Notes: a model not told the origin generated them from the letters alone. DNA of 64,000 nt from Sphingorhabdus pulchriflava (GCF_003367235.1 NZ_QRGP01000002.1:511501-575500); one strand, 5' to 3'. Counted from the stretch's first letter, positions 45,625 through 55,300 are shown. Made by a program: numbers and translations.

Positions 45625-46485
45625 TCAGCGGCCTTCACGAAATTTCCTCAAATAATCATTATTTGGCGACAGCACGAACGTGGTCTTGCCTGCGCCATCC
45701 TGCCCTTCCTGGACGAAGGTGCGGCGATAGGACTGCATTCCGCGATAGAAATCGTAGAATTCCGGATCCTTGCCATAGCTGGCGGCATAAATGCGTGCTG
45801 CTTCGGCTTCGGCATTGGCGCGAATGATCTGCGCTTCCTTCTGGCCCTCGGCATCGATCGCGATTGCTTCCTGCTGACGCGCGCTGCGCATCCGCTGGAA
45901 TGCGGATTTGAGCGGTGCGCCATCGGGCAGGTCGGCGCGCTTGATGCGCACGTCGATGATTTCCGCACCATATTTGCGGGCTTCGCGGTTCAGCGATCTC
46001 TGGACATTTTCCATCACCTCGCCGCGTTCCGGGCTGAGCATGGTCGCAAAGGAGCGACGGCCAAGCTCGTTACGGAGCGACGAACCGAGAATTGTCCGGA
46101 GCTGTTCGCGCAACCGGTCTTCGGTGCGAATGGTGCGGTACATCACTGTGGGCTTGGTCACACGAAAACGGGCAAAAGCATCAACCTGCAAGCGCAACTG
46201 ATCGGTGGACAGCACCTCTTGCCGTTCCATTTCGACGCTGAGAACCCGCTTGTCGATATACTGGATCTGCTCGACAAAGGGGATGCGGAATGTCAGTCCG
46301 GCGTTGGTATTGCCGAATGTTTCCTTTTCTTTGTAAGCATTTACAACGCGCTGCACCTGACCAAAGCTGCTAATAATCGCTTGCTGCGTCTCGGGAACGA
46401 CGGACACGGAACTGCCCAGCAAGACCAGGCTCCCTATGCCGATCGCACCTAGAACTACCGGGTTTTGGAGGAATGTAGTGCTCAT
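45625..46485 (-). CDS. hflC: HflC, regulator of the FtsH protease
   Basis: 286 residues. One N-terminal membrane helix (about 8-28), then an SPFH/prohibitin domain (VVPETQQAIISSFGQVQRVV) and a coiled-coil C-terminal part (RMRSARQQEAIAIDAEGQKEAQ). With HflK it forms a cage around FtsH in the inner membrane. Its start overlaps the hflK stop (ATGA), as expected for equimolar partners. Confidence 0.96.
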   Translation of the reverse strand: MSTTFLQNPVVLGAIGIGSLVLLGSSVSVVPETQQAIISSFGQVQRVVNAYKEKETFGNTNAGLTFRIPFVEQIQYIDKRVLSVEMERQEVLSTDQLRLQVDAFARFRVTKPTVMYRTIRTEDRLREQLRTILGSSLRNELGRRSFATMLSPERGEVMENVQRSLNREARKYGAEIIDVRIKRADLPDGAPLKSAFQRMRSARQQEAIAIDAEGQKEAQIIRANAEAEAARIYAASYGKDPEFYDFYRGMQSYRRTFVQEGQDGAGKTTFVLSPNNDYLRKFREGR

Positions 46486-47588
46486 TGCTTCTTCCCCGTT
46501 ACGGTCACGGTATCGGTCGCGGCTGACGCCGCACGGCGCTGAATTTCGGGAAGCGGCAGATAAGGGGTCACGCTGCCGCTTTCCACGATGGTCTTGTCGA
46601 CCTTGCTCAAAACCTGCTCCATGGTTTCATAATAGATACGACGCCGCGTCACTTCGGGCGCGGTTTTATATTGCTCGTAAATCTTGTCGAATTCAGCCGT
46701 TTCACCCAGCGCCAGCTCGGTCACGCGGCTGGCATAGGCACGGGCGTCATTCAGATAGCTTTCGCGGCGCTGCTGCGACGCGTTCACTTCGCGGAAGGCG
46801 TCATTGACCTCGGCCGGCGGGTCGGATTCGCGGATCGAAATGCTGCGGACCATCACGCCCGACCGATATTCGTCGAGAATTGCCTGCATCCGCTGGCGCA
46901 CTTGCGCTTCGATTTCGGACCGGCTGCCACCGATGGCCTGGATAAGATTGAAATTGGCCACCGCTGCACGCATGGCGCTTTCAGCGACTTCCTGCACACT
47001 GGCATCGGGCTGGTCGAGCTGGAACAGATACAGTTCCGGATCCTTGATTGACCAGCGAATGTCATAGGCCATGTCGACCAGATTCTGGTCCTTGGTCAGC
47101 ACCAGATTTTCCGCATTTGCCCGAACCGAACCGATGGAGGTGGTGCGAATTTGCTGCGTATCGACCTTTTCAAGCCGCTCGATCGGGGCGGGCAGGGTCA
47201 GCGCGATACCGGGCTGAACGGTGCGCGAATAGCTGCCGAACAGGGTGACGACGCCTTCCTGTTCCGGGCCGATGCGGTGAACGCTGGTCCAGAGCAGCCA
47301 GATTGCAACCAGACCGCCTGCGACGATCGGCCACCAGCTCTTGCCATCGGGGCGCTGCGGAAGGCCGCCAAAGCCGCCTCCGCCACCACCGGCCTTGCGG
47401 CGGAAAAGATCTTCGAGTGAGGGCCCACGCGCATTCGGTCCGCGCTGCGGGCTGGGCTCCCATGGGCTGGAGGGTTGGGCATCATTGCCGTTTCCACCAT
47501 TAGCCGATGTGGGTTGAGGCGTTCCGCCCTGACCCTTGGTGTCGCCATTGTCTGGAGCGTCCCATGGCCCCTTGCCTTCGTTACTCAT
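46482..47588 (-). CDS. hflK: HflK, regulator of the FtsH protease
   Basis: 368 residues from the likely ATG at 47588, where the family usually starts (MSNEGKGPWDAPDNG); in-frame ATGs up to 47633 are alternatives. A disordered Gly/Pro/Asn N-terminus (about 1-80) precedes one membrane helix (WWPIVAGGLVAIWLLWTSV), then the SPFH domain and a coiled coil ending near the Lys-Gln C-terminus. Partner of HflC. The promoter must lie in the ~110-base divergent gap shared with mrp. Confidence 0.94.
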   Translation of the reverse strand: MSNEGKGPWDAPDNGDTKGQGGTPQPTSANGGNGNDAQPSSPWEPSPQRGPNARGPSLEDLFRRKAGGGGGGFGGLPQRPDGKSWWPIVAGGLVAIWLLWTSVHRIGPEQEGVVTLFGSYSRTVQPGIALTLPAPIERLEKVDTQQIRTTSIGSVRANAENLVLTKDQNLVDMAYDIRWSIKDPELYLFQLDQPDASVQEVAESAMRAAVANFNLIQAIGGSRSEIEAQVRQRMQAILDEYRSGVMVRSISIRESDPPAEVNDAFREVNASQQRRESYLNDARAYASRVTELALGETAEFDKIYEQYKTAPEVTRRRIYYETMEQVLSKVDKTIVESGSVTPYLPLPEIQRRAASAATDTVTVTGKKQ

Positions 47589-47696
47589 GGGCCGGGCTGC
47601 TCCCCCTTCCTCGTTTTTCATCATGTTCGACATATAGGAACGCCTTTTCGAGAAAAACAGTGTCATTCCCGAAAATCTGATTCTATTCGGTCAGCG

Positions 47697-48671
47697 ATGG
47701 TTGATGTTCAAAAAATCCAGTCCGCAATCGAACAGGTTGCAGGGGAACGGGCAAGCGGTCTCAAACTTGCAGACGACAAGGTTTCGCTGGTGCTCGATGT
47801 TGCCGGGCTTGGCGCGCAGCAACGCGAACAACTCGCGCAAGAATTGCACCGGGTGATGGAGGCAGCGGCCCCCGGCTGCGCCATCCGGATATTGCAGACC
47901 GCCGAACGGATCGTGCCCCGGTTGATAGCAGTAGCGAGCGGCAAAGGCGGGGTTGGCAAATCGACCTTGTCGACCAATCTGGCTGTCGCGATGCGCAGGG
48001 CAGGGCGTGCGGCGGGCCTCGTCGATGCCGACATTTATGGCCCGTCACAGCCGCGGCTGCTGGGCGTTGAAGGCGTGAAGCCAGAGGCTGAGGGCAAGAA
48101 ACTGGTCCCAACGGTCGGTGCAGGCGGCGTTCCCTTTTTGTCGATGGGGCAACTGGCGGCACCGGGACAGGCCATCGCATGGCGGGGGCCGATGGCGGGT
48201 CAGGCCCTGTCGCAACTGGTCGATGCGGTTTGGGGGGACGTCCGCGACATCGTTGTCGATATGCCGCCGGGGACTGGCGACATCCAGTTGTCGATGATTC
48301 AGAAACACAAGCCGGTCGGTGCGGTGATTGTTTCAACCCCTCAAGACCTTGCATTGATGGATGCAACCCGCGCGATTGCCTTTTTTGAAACCGCCAAGGT
48401 TCCGATCATCGGGCTGGTCGAAAATATGGCAGGCTATGTCTGTCCGCATTGCGGCGAAGTCAGCGATCCGTTCGGCATCGGCGGGGCGGAAGCCGCGGCG
48501 CGCGAGTTGGGCATTCCCTTTCTGGGGCGCATTCCGCTGGACATCTCCATCCGCACGGCAAGCGACGAAGGCGTGCCTCCGGCGTTGACAGATGGTCCAA
48601 TCGGTCTCGCATTCGGCCAGATTGCAGGCAAGGTTGCGTCCTGGATCGACAGTCAACGGAGCGCCGGTTGA
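47697..48671 (+). CDS. mrp: Mrp/ApbC-type iron-sulfur carrier ATPase
   Basis: 324 residues from the ATG at 47697. A short N-terminal FeS-assembly-like domain (about 1-80) precedes a ParA-like P-loop ATPase with the deviant Walker A GKGGVGKST at about residue 85. The cluster-binding CPHCGE motif is near 250. It carries and inserts Fe-S clusters into target apoproteins. Its stop overlaps the TTG start of a molybdenum-hydroxylase subunit (TTGA at 48668-48671). Confidence 0.95.
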   Translation: MVDVQKIQSAIEQVAGERASGLKLADDKVSLVLDVAGLGAQQREQLAQELHRVMEAAAPGCAIRILQTAERIVPRLIAVASGKGGVGKSTLSTNLAVAMRRAGRAAGLVDADIYGPSQPRLLGVEGVKPEAEGKKLVPTVGAGGVPFLSMGQLAAPGQAIAWRGPMAGQALSQLVDAVWGDVRDIVVDMPPGTGDIQLSMIQKHKPVGAVIVSTPQDLALMDATRAIAFFETAKVPIIGLVENMAGYVCPHCGEVSDPFGIGGAEAAARELGIPFLGRIPLDISIRTASDEGVPPALTDGPIGLAFGQIAGKVASWIDSQRSAG

Positions 48672-50938
48672 AAAAATTTAGCGATTTTCAGCCGTCTCGG
48701 CGCAGCCTTTTAATCGGCGGCGGTGTGGGCGTCGGCCTTCTGGTCGCGTGGCAGTTCTGGCCGCGCGAATATCGCCCCAATCTCGCTGCCGACGAAGGCG
48801 AATATGTGTTCGGCAGCTGGCTGAAAATTGCTGAAGATGGCAAGATCACCATTGCCATTCCGCAAAGCGAAATGGGGCAGGGTGTCTATACCTCACTGGC
48901 GCAAATTGTCGCTGGCGAACTGGGAGCAGACTGGCGCACGGTAGCAGTTCAGCCAGCGTTGAATAGCCCGCTTTTCGCAAATGATCTGTTTGTCAGGGAA
49001 TGGCGCTCCGCCATGATACCGGCCGCTGTGGGCGGTTTTGGGGGCAGTGCTATGCTCGATGACTGGAGCGAGCGCTGGGCTGAGAATAACAGTTTCATGA
49101 TAACGGCTGGGTCGACCTCTATTCGCCAGTTCGAAATGCCCTGTCGTATGGCTGGTGCGGCGGCGCGCGTAATGTTGTGTCAGGCCGCCGCCGCGCGATG
49201 GGATACGCTGTGGGAGAATTGCGAAACCGGTGGCGGCTTTGTCTTTTTCGGCAAAAAGAAGATCGCATTTGCCGAACTGGTCGCTGACGCATCGGGCTAT
49301 GACGTGCCCGATCCTGTGCCACTGAGGCCGACACCGCAAAACGGCCTTTCGGGCAAAGAAGTATTGCGGCTCGATGTTGCAGCCAAAGTTGACGGCAGTG
49401 CCAATTTTGCCGGCGACATCCGGCTTCCGGACATGCTGTATGCGTCAGTCCGGGCTGGGCCGATTGGCGATACGCATCTCAAGGAAATTGATCGTGCAGG
49501 GGCTGCGGGAATTAAGGGTCTGGTTGATGTCGTGCGCACCGACACATGGGTGGCAACGCTTGCGACCAATTGGTGGGCTGCCAACAAGGCGCTTGATGCG
49601 ATTGCTCCGGTGTTTTCGACCAAAGGCCGAATGCCTGAAAGCCCGAGCATCAGCGAGGCACTGGAGCGTGCCCTAAACAAAGGGCCGGGCGCACGCCTGG
49701 TTGATGTCGGATCGGTCGATGCTTCGCTTGAAAAGTCGGCAGGCACACGGGTTTTCAAAAGCCAATATGCGGTGCAGGCCGCACTGCACGCGCCGATTGA
49801 AACACGCAGTGCAACAGCGGAATATCGTAACGGGCGGCTGACCTTGTGGCTGGCAACGCAAGCGCCCGAAGCTGCGCGACTTGCCGCTGCCAAGGCTATT
49901 GGCATTGAACCTGATGCCGTCGCCATAATTCAGATGATGGCGGGCGGCAGCTTTGGCCGAAACCTTGAATCGCAAATTGCCGCGCAGGTTGCGGTACTGG
50001 CAAAACATGTCGATCGTCCGGTGCAGCTGATCTGGTCAAGGCCGGAAGATTTTATGCGCGATGCGGTACGTCCGCCGGCGCATGCACGCATGACGGCGGC
50101 AATGGGGCGCGGCGGACGGATTGAAGGACTGGCTGTCCGTATTGCCGTTCCAGCGACAGCGCGGCAGCAATGGCGCCGTCTGCAGGGCGACAGTGCCGTG
50201 GATGCCATTGCCGACACCTCGGATGCCCATGATCCACTGGCCATTGATGGGGCGATGCCACCTTATGCCATCCCCAATTTGACGGTCGATCATTTCCCGG
50301 TCGATTTGCCGCTGCCGACCGGCTTGTGGCGCGGGAACGCGCACAGCTACACGGCGTTTTTTGTTGAGAGTTTCATCAACGAACTGGCTGCTGCCGCTGG
50401 CGTCGAGCCGCTTTCCTACAGGATGCAGATGCTGGTCGGCCAGACGCGGCTCGCCCGTTGTCTGACAACGGTCGCCACGCTGTCAGGCTGGGATGGGGGC
50501 GCAGGGGCCAGCGGCAAGGGGCTGGCCTGCCATTCGATGTACGGCAGTTACATCGCGGTCATCGCTTCGGCGCGAACCGGCGACCAGGGCGTGCGGGTTG
50601 ACCGGATATCGGCGGCTGTCGATTGCGGTCGGTTGATCAATCCGGAAATTGCCCGTCAGCAGATTGAAGGCGGTATCATCTTTGGTCTCGCACAGGCGCT
50701 GGGGTCTGCGACAGAATATGAAAACGGCCTTCCGGTTGCGCGCCGGTTGCGCGACATCGACTTGCCGGTACTTGCCGATATTCCGGAGATTGAAGTCGAA
50801 TTCATCCGCAGCGATGAAGAACCGGGAGGCGTGAGCGAGCTTGGTGTACCCGCCGTGGCCCCTGCGATTGCCAACGCGCTCTTTTCCGCCGCCGGGGTTC
50901 GACTACGGGAACTCCCCTTATTGTCGCGCGGATTGTAA
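48668..50938 (+). CDS. Molybdopterin-binding large subunit of a xanthine dehydrogenase/isoquinoline-1-oxidoreductase family enzyme
   Basis: 756 residues from a TTG at 48668. The N-terminus has a twin-arginine-like signal (SRRSLLIGGGVGVGLLV), suggesting Tat export. Then come the IorB-type cofactor regions (GQGVYTSLAQIVAGELGA; GGSFGRNLESQIAAQVAVLA; GLWRGNAHSYTAFFVESFINELA). The catalytic Glu lies in GGVSELGVPAVAPAIANAL, where the family usually reads G-E-P-G. The 2Fe-2S small subunit normally beside it is absent; the coupled neighbour is mrp instead. Confidence 0.88.
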   Translation: MKKFSDFQPSRRSLLIGGGVGVGLLVAWQFWPREYRPNLAADEGEYVFGSWLKIAEDGKITIAIPQSEMGQGVYTSLAQIVAGELGADWRTVAVQPALNSPLFANDLFVREWRSAMIPAAVGGFGGSAMLDDWSERWAENNSFMITAGSTSIRQFEMPCRMAGAAARVMLCQAAAARWDTLWENCETGGGFVFFGKKKIAFAELVADASGYDVPDPVPLRPTPQNGLSGKEVLRLDVAAKVDGSANFAGDIRLPDMLYASVRAGPIGDTHLKEIDRAGAAGIKGLVDVVRTDTWVATLATNWWAANKALDAIAPVFSTKGRMPESPSISEALERALNKGPGARLVDVGSVDASLEKSAGTRVFKSQYAVQAALHAPIETRSATAEYRNGRLTLWLATQAPEAARLAAAKAIGIEPDAVAIIQMMAGGSFGRNLESQIAAQVAVLAKHVDRPVQLIWSRPEDFMRDAVRPPAHARMTAAMGRGGRIEGLAVRIAVPATARQQWRRLQGDSAVDAIADTSDAHDPLAIDGAMPPYAIPNLTVDHFPVDLPLPTGLWRGNAHSYTAFFVESFINELAAAAGVEPLSYRMQMLVGQTRLARCLTTVATLSGWDGGAGASGKGLACHSMYGSYIAVIASARTGDQGVRVDRISAAVDCGRLINPEIARQQIEGGIIFGLAQALGSATEYENGLPVARRLRDIDLPVLADIPEIEVEFIRSDEEPGGVSELGVPAVAPAIANALFSAAGVRLRELPLLSRGL

Positions 50939-50953
50939 CGGCTAACGGGGCGC

Positions 50954-51952
50954 ATGATGTTACCAGCCAGCCATCCCCCCGTTGCAGCCCCCAAAGTCGG
51001 TGTGCTGCTGGTCAATCTCGGTACGCCCGATGCCCCTAATACGGCGGCGGTGCGCCGCTATCTGGCGGAATTCCTTTCCGACAGACGTGTGGTCGAAATC
51101 CCGTCATTGATCTGGAAGCCCATATTGCACGGCATCATCCTGCGCACGCGACCGGCCAAGTCAGCTGCGAACTATGCCAAGGTCTGGATGGATGAAGGCT
51201 CGCCGCTCGCAGTTTACACAAACCGGCAGGCTTCCGCATTGCAAAGCAGGCTGGGCAGCGCAATCGATGTCCGCGTCGCGATGCGCTATGGGCAGCCCGC
51301 TATCGCTTCACAGCTGTCCGCAATGAAGGCTGATGGCTGCAACCGCATCCTCGTTGCACCGCTCTATCCGCAATATTCGGGTGCGACCACCGCGACTGTC
51401 GTTGACGAAGTTGGACGCGCGCTCGCGGCGATGCGCTGGCAACCGGCATTGCGGACTTTGCCCGCCTATCATGACGATCCGGCGCACATTGCGGCACTGG
51501 CAACCCGGTTGAAGACGCAACTGGCCGAGCTTGATTTTGAACCTGACGCGATTGTCGCCAGCTTCCACGGCATGCCCGAACGGACGCTGCAACTGGGCGA
51601 CCCCTATCATTGCCATTGCCAAAAGACGGCGCGCCTGCTTTCCGAAGCATTGGGCAAGCCGCTGACCATCGCCTTCCAGTCACGCTTTGGCCGCGCTAAA
51701 TGGCTTGAGCCGTCGACCGAAGACACCATCAAGCGGCTGGCGAACGAAGGCAAAAAGAGGGTCGCCATTTTCGCGCCCGGCTTCTCCGCCGATTGCCTCG
51801 AAACACTCGAAGAGCTGGCGATGCTGGGTATGGAGCAATTCGAGGAAGCAGGCGGGGAGCATTATGCCTATCTGCCGTGCCTCAATGACAGCGAACCCGG
51901 CATGGACATGCTTGAAACCCTGATTCGGCGGGAACTTTCCGGCTGGCTGTGA
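50954..51952 (+). CDS. hemH: Ferrochelatase
   Basis: 332 residues. Characteristic segments are VGVLLVNLGTPDAP near the start, APLYPQYSGATT, the metal/catalytic His in ASFHGMPERTLQLGDPYHCHCQ, and the conserved Glu in FAPGFSADCLETLEEL. It inserts Fe2+ into protoporphyrin IX, the last step of haem synthesis, at the inner membrane. It follows the molybdenum-hydroxylase gene by 15 bases and may share its transcript. Confidence 0.96.
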   Translation: MMLPASHPPVAAPKVGVLLVNLGTPDAPNTAAVRRYLAEFLSDRRVVEIPSLIWKPILHGIILRTRPAKSAANYAKVWMDEGSPLAVYTNRQASALQSRLGSAIDVRVAMRYGQPAIASQLSAMKADGCNRILVAPLYPQYSGATTATVVDEVGRALAAMRWQPALRTLPAYHDDPAHIAALATRLKTQLAELDFEPDAIVASFHGMPERTLQLGDPYHCHCQKTARLLSEALGKPLTIAFQSRFGRAKWLEPSTEDTIKRLANEGKKRVAIFAPGFSADCLETLEELAMLGMEQFEEAGGEHYAYLPCLNDSEPGMDMLETLIRRELSGWL

Positions 51953-52045
51953 ATAGCGATGCACTGACGTTTACGGAAACTTGTTGCTTTCCCAAACTCT
52001 GGTTATGCCGCTCATAAGACTAATAAACAGTCAGGAGTGGATGAG

Positions 52046-52768
52046 ATGACGCGCATTGCGGTGGTTACCGGTGGCACACGCGGTATTGGTGAGGCAATCA
52101 GCCTGAAGCTGAAGGAAAAGGGGCGCTTTGTCATCGCCAACTATGGCGGCAATGATGCAGCCGCCAAGGAATTTTCCGACCGCACCGGGATTGCCGTCCG
52201 CAAATGGGATGTCGGCAATCATCAGGCTTGCCTTGACGCATGCGCAGCCATCGAAGCCGAGTTCGGTCCCGTCGACATCATGGTCAACAATGCGGGCATC
52301 ACCCGCGACGCAACGATGGTCAAAATGACATTCGAGCAATGGGATGAGGTTATCCGCGTCGACCTGACCGGTTGTTTCAACATGGCCAAAGCAGTGTTTG
52401 CCGGAATGCGCGAACGCAAATGGGGGCGTATCGTCAATGTCGGCTCGGTCAACGGGCAGGGCGGGCAGATCGGCCAGGTCAATTATGCGGCGGCCAAGTC
52501 GGGCATTCATGGCTTCACCAAGTCGCTGGCAATGGAAGGCGCGCGTTTCGGCGTCACCGCCAATGCCATTGCCCCGGGCTATATCGCGACCGAAATGCTC
52601 GCGACGATCCCTGACAATGTGATGGAAAAGATTGTCGCGCAGATTCCCATAGGCCGCCTCGGTCAGGCCGACGAAATCGCCCGCGGCGTGGAGTTTCTAA
52701 CCAGTGACAATGCCGGCTTCATCACCGGATCGACCCTGTCGATCAATGGCGGGCAGCATATGTATTGA
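52046..52768 (+). CDS. phaB: Acetoacetyl-CoA reductase PhaB
   Basis: 240 residues from the ATG at 52046, with AGGAG 8 bases upstream (a GTG 9 bases earlier overlaps that site). Short-chain dehydrogenase with TGGTRGIG at residues 8-15, the NNAG motif and the catalytic Ser/Tyr/Lys (NVGSVNGQGGQIGQVNYAAAK). The SVNGQ-G-GQ and C-terminal NGGQHMY signatures separate PhaB from FabG. It reduces acetoacetyl-CoA to (R)-3-hydroxybutyryl-CoA with NADPH for PHB synthesis. phaA is not in this window; phaC is at 62288. Confidence 0.88.
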   Translation: MTRIAVVTGGTRGIGEAISLKLKEKGRFVIANYGGNDAAAKEFSDRTGIAVRKWDVGNHQACLDACAAIEAEFGPVDIMVNNAGITRDATMVKMTFEQWDEVIRVDLTGCFNMAKAVFAGMRERKWGRIVNVGSVNGQGGQIGQVNYAAAKSGIHGFTKSLAMEGARFGVTANAIAPGYIATEMLATIPDNVMEKIVAQIPIGRLGQADEIARGVEFLTSDNAGFITGSTLSINGGQHMY

Positions 52769-52770
52769 TA

Positions 52771-53022
52771 ATGACTGGCCGGTCACCTTATCACCCGCCG
52801 GTCAAGCGCAGCGTTACCATATCAGGGCACCAGACTTCGATCAGCCTGGAGCCGCTGTTTTGGGATATGCTGAAGGCAGCTTCGGACGAGACCGGGCTGC
52901 CGGTCAATGCGCTCGTTGCAGCGATCGATAATGAGCGGCTCGCTTCGCCTACGCCCAGCGGTCTTGCCGGAGCGATACGGATATGGCTCGTTGAACGATT
53001 GAGAGCGGGAGGCGCTACGTAA
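52771..53022 (+). CDS. Small ribbon-helix-helix protein
   Basis: 83 residues from the ATG at 52771; a TTG at 52765 overlaps the phaB stop (TTGA). The RHH_4 domain pattern spans most of it: RSVTISGHQTSISLEPLFWDMLKAASDETGLPVNALVAAI, then SGLAGAIRIWLVERLR. RHH proteins bind DNA as dimers through a beta ribbon. It is coupled to phaB. Similar RHH_4 proteins are widespread in Alphaproteobacteria; no target is known. Confidence 0.78.
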   Translation: MTGRSPYHPPVKRSVTISGHQTSISLEPLFWDMLKAASDETGLPVNALVAAIDNERLASPTPSGLAGAIRIWLVERLRAGGAT

Positions 53023-53327
53023 ACAAATGCCGCCCTGCGGGGGGCAGGAGCGGCAACAGTTGCGACCCGAAACCATATATAACGTTATGGCTCGATAACT
53101 TCTGACAACAACACGGAGCGGCAAACGCAACCAGAAACTGCCGTTACCAGCCTCATCGCCATGTTCGGGGGGGACGCAGGCGATGTTTTCAAGTGCAGTT
53201 AAGGGAGGGATTCAGGGGCTGCACTTTGCTGGCACGGTGGTCACGTCAACCGTTCCGTATTTGCAGATATGCCCTTGCGCGATGGTGTTTACCATACGGC
53301 TTTATGCCCATAGGGCTAAAGCCGATG
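53023..53327. other. 305-base gap without a recognised gene; hairpin at its right end
   Basis: Between the RHH gene and the convergent LOV-HTH gene. At 53298-53323 a strong hairpin (GGCTTTA-T-GCCC-ATA-GGGC-TAAAGCC) starts 5 bases after the LOV-HTH stop. It looks like a transcript end but lacks a T-run. A short GC hairpin (CCTGC-GGGGG-GCAGG) stands at about 53035-53049. No ORF here has coding support. Confidence 0.5.
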
Positions 53328-53951
53328 TCAGATGCCGGCTTCTACGGCTATCCGCACGGCATCGGCCGCGTTGGAGGTCGACAACTTCTTGAACAACAGC
53401 ATGCGATGCATCTGCACCGTCTTTTCGCTGAGGGTCAGCATATAGGCGATCTGCTTGGTGCGATATCCCTGTGCCATCAGCTTCAATATCTCGCGCTGAC
53501 GCGGCGACAATGTGTCGACTAGCGCTGCTGCCTGCTGTTGGCGGATAGCGGTGATGCTGTCTTCGGTCTTGGCAATTTCAATCTGCGAACCAACGAAATA
53601 TTCGATTTCTCCATCGGCATCGAACAATGGCGCGATCATGACGGCGTTGCGAAACTGGGTGCCGTCCTTTTTATAGTTCACCAGTTCGGCAATTGTTGGT
53701 GTTCGCTGTTCGATGGCGACGCGCAATTTTTCGGTCTGTGCGGTTTCGGTTTTCGCCCCGCGCAAAAAGCGGCAATTCCGGCCAACCACCTCATCTTCGT
53801 CATAGCCGGTCAGGTCAAGGAAGGCCTGATTGACGGCGATCAACGGGTTGTCGGTTTGCCGCGGGTCGCTGACAACGGTGGCAATCGGGCTATGACGGAT
53901 TGATTCCAGCACAGGATGCCGGTTGCCGGAAATGGACTTAACAGACTTCAT
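53328..53951 (-). CDS. LOV-HTH blue-light-responsive transcription factor, EL222-like
   Basis: 207 residues. The N-terminal PAS/LOV domain (about 15-130) contains the flavin-adduct motif GRNCRFLRG with the photoactive Cys at position 60. A short linker and a C-terminal LuxR helix-turn-helix (about 141-207: LSPRQREILKLMAQG, LSEKTVQMHRMLLFKKL, VRIAVEAGI) follow. From memory it aligns along its whole length with EL222 of Erythrobacter litoralis, including SDPR-X3-DNPLIA-X-NQAF and the last residues; the adduct Cys is offset by 15, equal to the length difference. In EL222 light frees the HTH to dimerise and activate transcription. Confidence 0.9.
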   Translation of the reverse strand: MKSVKSISGNRHPVLESIRHSPIATVVSDPRQTDNPLIAVNQAFLDLTGYDEDEVVGRNCRFLRGAKTETAQTEKLRVAIEQRTPTIAELVNYKKDGTQFRNAVMIAPLFDADGEIEYFVGSQIEIAKTEDSITAIRQQQAAALVDTLSPRQREILKLMAQGYRTKQIAYMLTLSEKTVQMHRMLLFKKLSTSNAADAVRIAVEAGI

Positions 53952-54016
53952 CAGACAATCCCTCTGCAGGTAAATTGCCCGAAGTTCACATGCTTATCAA
54001 GTGGCTGCAAAATCCT

Positions 54017-55300
54017 TTAGTCCGCCCCGACCCGTTCAATGTCCGCCCCGACAAGGCTCAGCTTTTCCTCAAGCCGTTCATAGCCGCGATCGAGGTGATA
54101 GATGCGGCTGACCTCGGTCTGCCCTTCGGCGACCAGCCCTGCGATGATCAGACTCATCGATGCGCGTAGGTCGGTTGCCATCACCGGTGCTCCGGTCAGC
54201 TTGGGCACGCCGTGGACAATCGCGGTGCGGCCCTTGGTTTCGATATGCGCGCCCATGCGGTTCAGCTCGGGAACGTGCATATAGCGGTTCTCGAAAATGG
54301 TTTCGGTTAGCACGCTGGCGCCATCGGCCATGCACAGCATCGCCATGAACTGCGCCTGCATGTCGGTAGCAAAGCCGGGATAAGGCGCGGTCGAGATGGT
54401 CAGCGGTTTGAGGCGACCCTCTGAGGCTACACGCAGCCCACCCTTGACGGGCTCAACAGTCACGCCGCAGGTGCGCAGGGCATCTACCGTCGCCTGCATT
54501 TCACCTTCGTTGGCCCCCACAAGCTCTACTTCGCCTCCCGTCGTGGCGACGGCGCAGGCATAGCTGCCTGCCTCGATACGATCTCCCATCACGCGATAGG
54601 TGGCACCATGCAGCCGATCCTTGCCATGGATGGTCAGATCAGAGCTGCCAATACCTTCGATTTCGGCACCCATGGCGACGAGCAGGTTGCAAAGATCGAC
54701 AATTTCCGGCTCGCGCGCGGCATTGTGGAGGACGCAGGTGCCCTGGGCGAGCACGGCTGCCATCAGGGCATTTTCGGTCGCGCCCACGGAAACAACGGGG
54801 AAGGTATAACTGCCCCCTGGTAGCCCGCCCTTGGGCGCGGTTGCCTTCACATAGCCCGAAGCCAGCTCGATCTCTGCACCAAAGGCTTCAAGTGCCTTCA
54901 AATGGAGGTCGATCGGGCGGTTGCCGATTGCGCAGCCGCCGGGTAGCGACACGGTCGCTTCGCCCATCCGCGCGAGCATCGGGCCAAGCACGAGGATCGA
55001 GGCGCGCATCTTGCGGACCAGTTCATAAGGCGCGACGGATGATGTAATGCGGGTCGCCTCCAGCGTCATGACGCGACCGAAATCTTCGGGGCGAGAACCG
55101 GCGATCGTTGTCGAAATGCCGAACTGGTTCATCAGATGCTGGAAGCCGTCAATATCGGCCAGTCGCGGCAGGTTGCGTAGTGTCAACGGCTCATCGGTGA
55201 GCAGGGCGCAGGGAAGCAGCGTCAACGCGCTGTTCTTGGCTCCCGAAATCGGAATTTTGCCTTTCAGCTTGTTGCCGCCGCGAATGATTATTTTGTCCAT
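54017..55300 (-). CDS. murA: UDP-N-acetylglucosamine 1-carboxyvinyltransferase
   Basis: 427 residues, standard length. Start motif [23 protein letters not shown]. The active-site Cys123 is in [11 protein letters not shown], so the enzyme should be of the fosfomycin-sensitive Cys type. Family ends include [17 protein letters not shown]. It performs the first committed step of peptidoglycan synthesis. It is a single gene on the - strand with a 65-base gap to the LOV-HTH gene upstream of which it does not share an obvious promoter. Confidence 0.97.
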   Translation of the reverse strand: MDKIIIRGGNKLKGKIPISGAKNSALTLLPCALLTDEPLTLRNLPRLADIDGFQHLMNQFGISTTIAGSRPEDFGRVMTLEATRITSSVAPYELVRKMRASILVLGPMLARMGEATVSLPGGCAIGNRPIDLHLKALEAFGAEIELASGYVKATAPKGGLPGGSYTFPVVSVGATENALMAAVLAQGTCVLHNAAREPEIVDLCNLLVAMGAEIEGIGSSDLTIHGKDRLHGATYRVMGDRIEAGSYACAVATTGGEVELVGANEGEMQATVDALRTCGVTVEPVKGGLRVASEGRLKPLTISTAPYPGFATDMQAQFMAMLCMADGASVLTETIFENRYMHVPELNRMGAHIETKGRTAIVHGVPKLTGAPVMATDLRASMSLIIAGLVAEGQTEVSRIYHLDRGYERLEEKLSLVGADIERVGAD

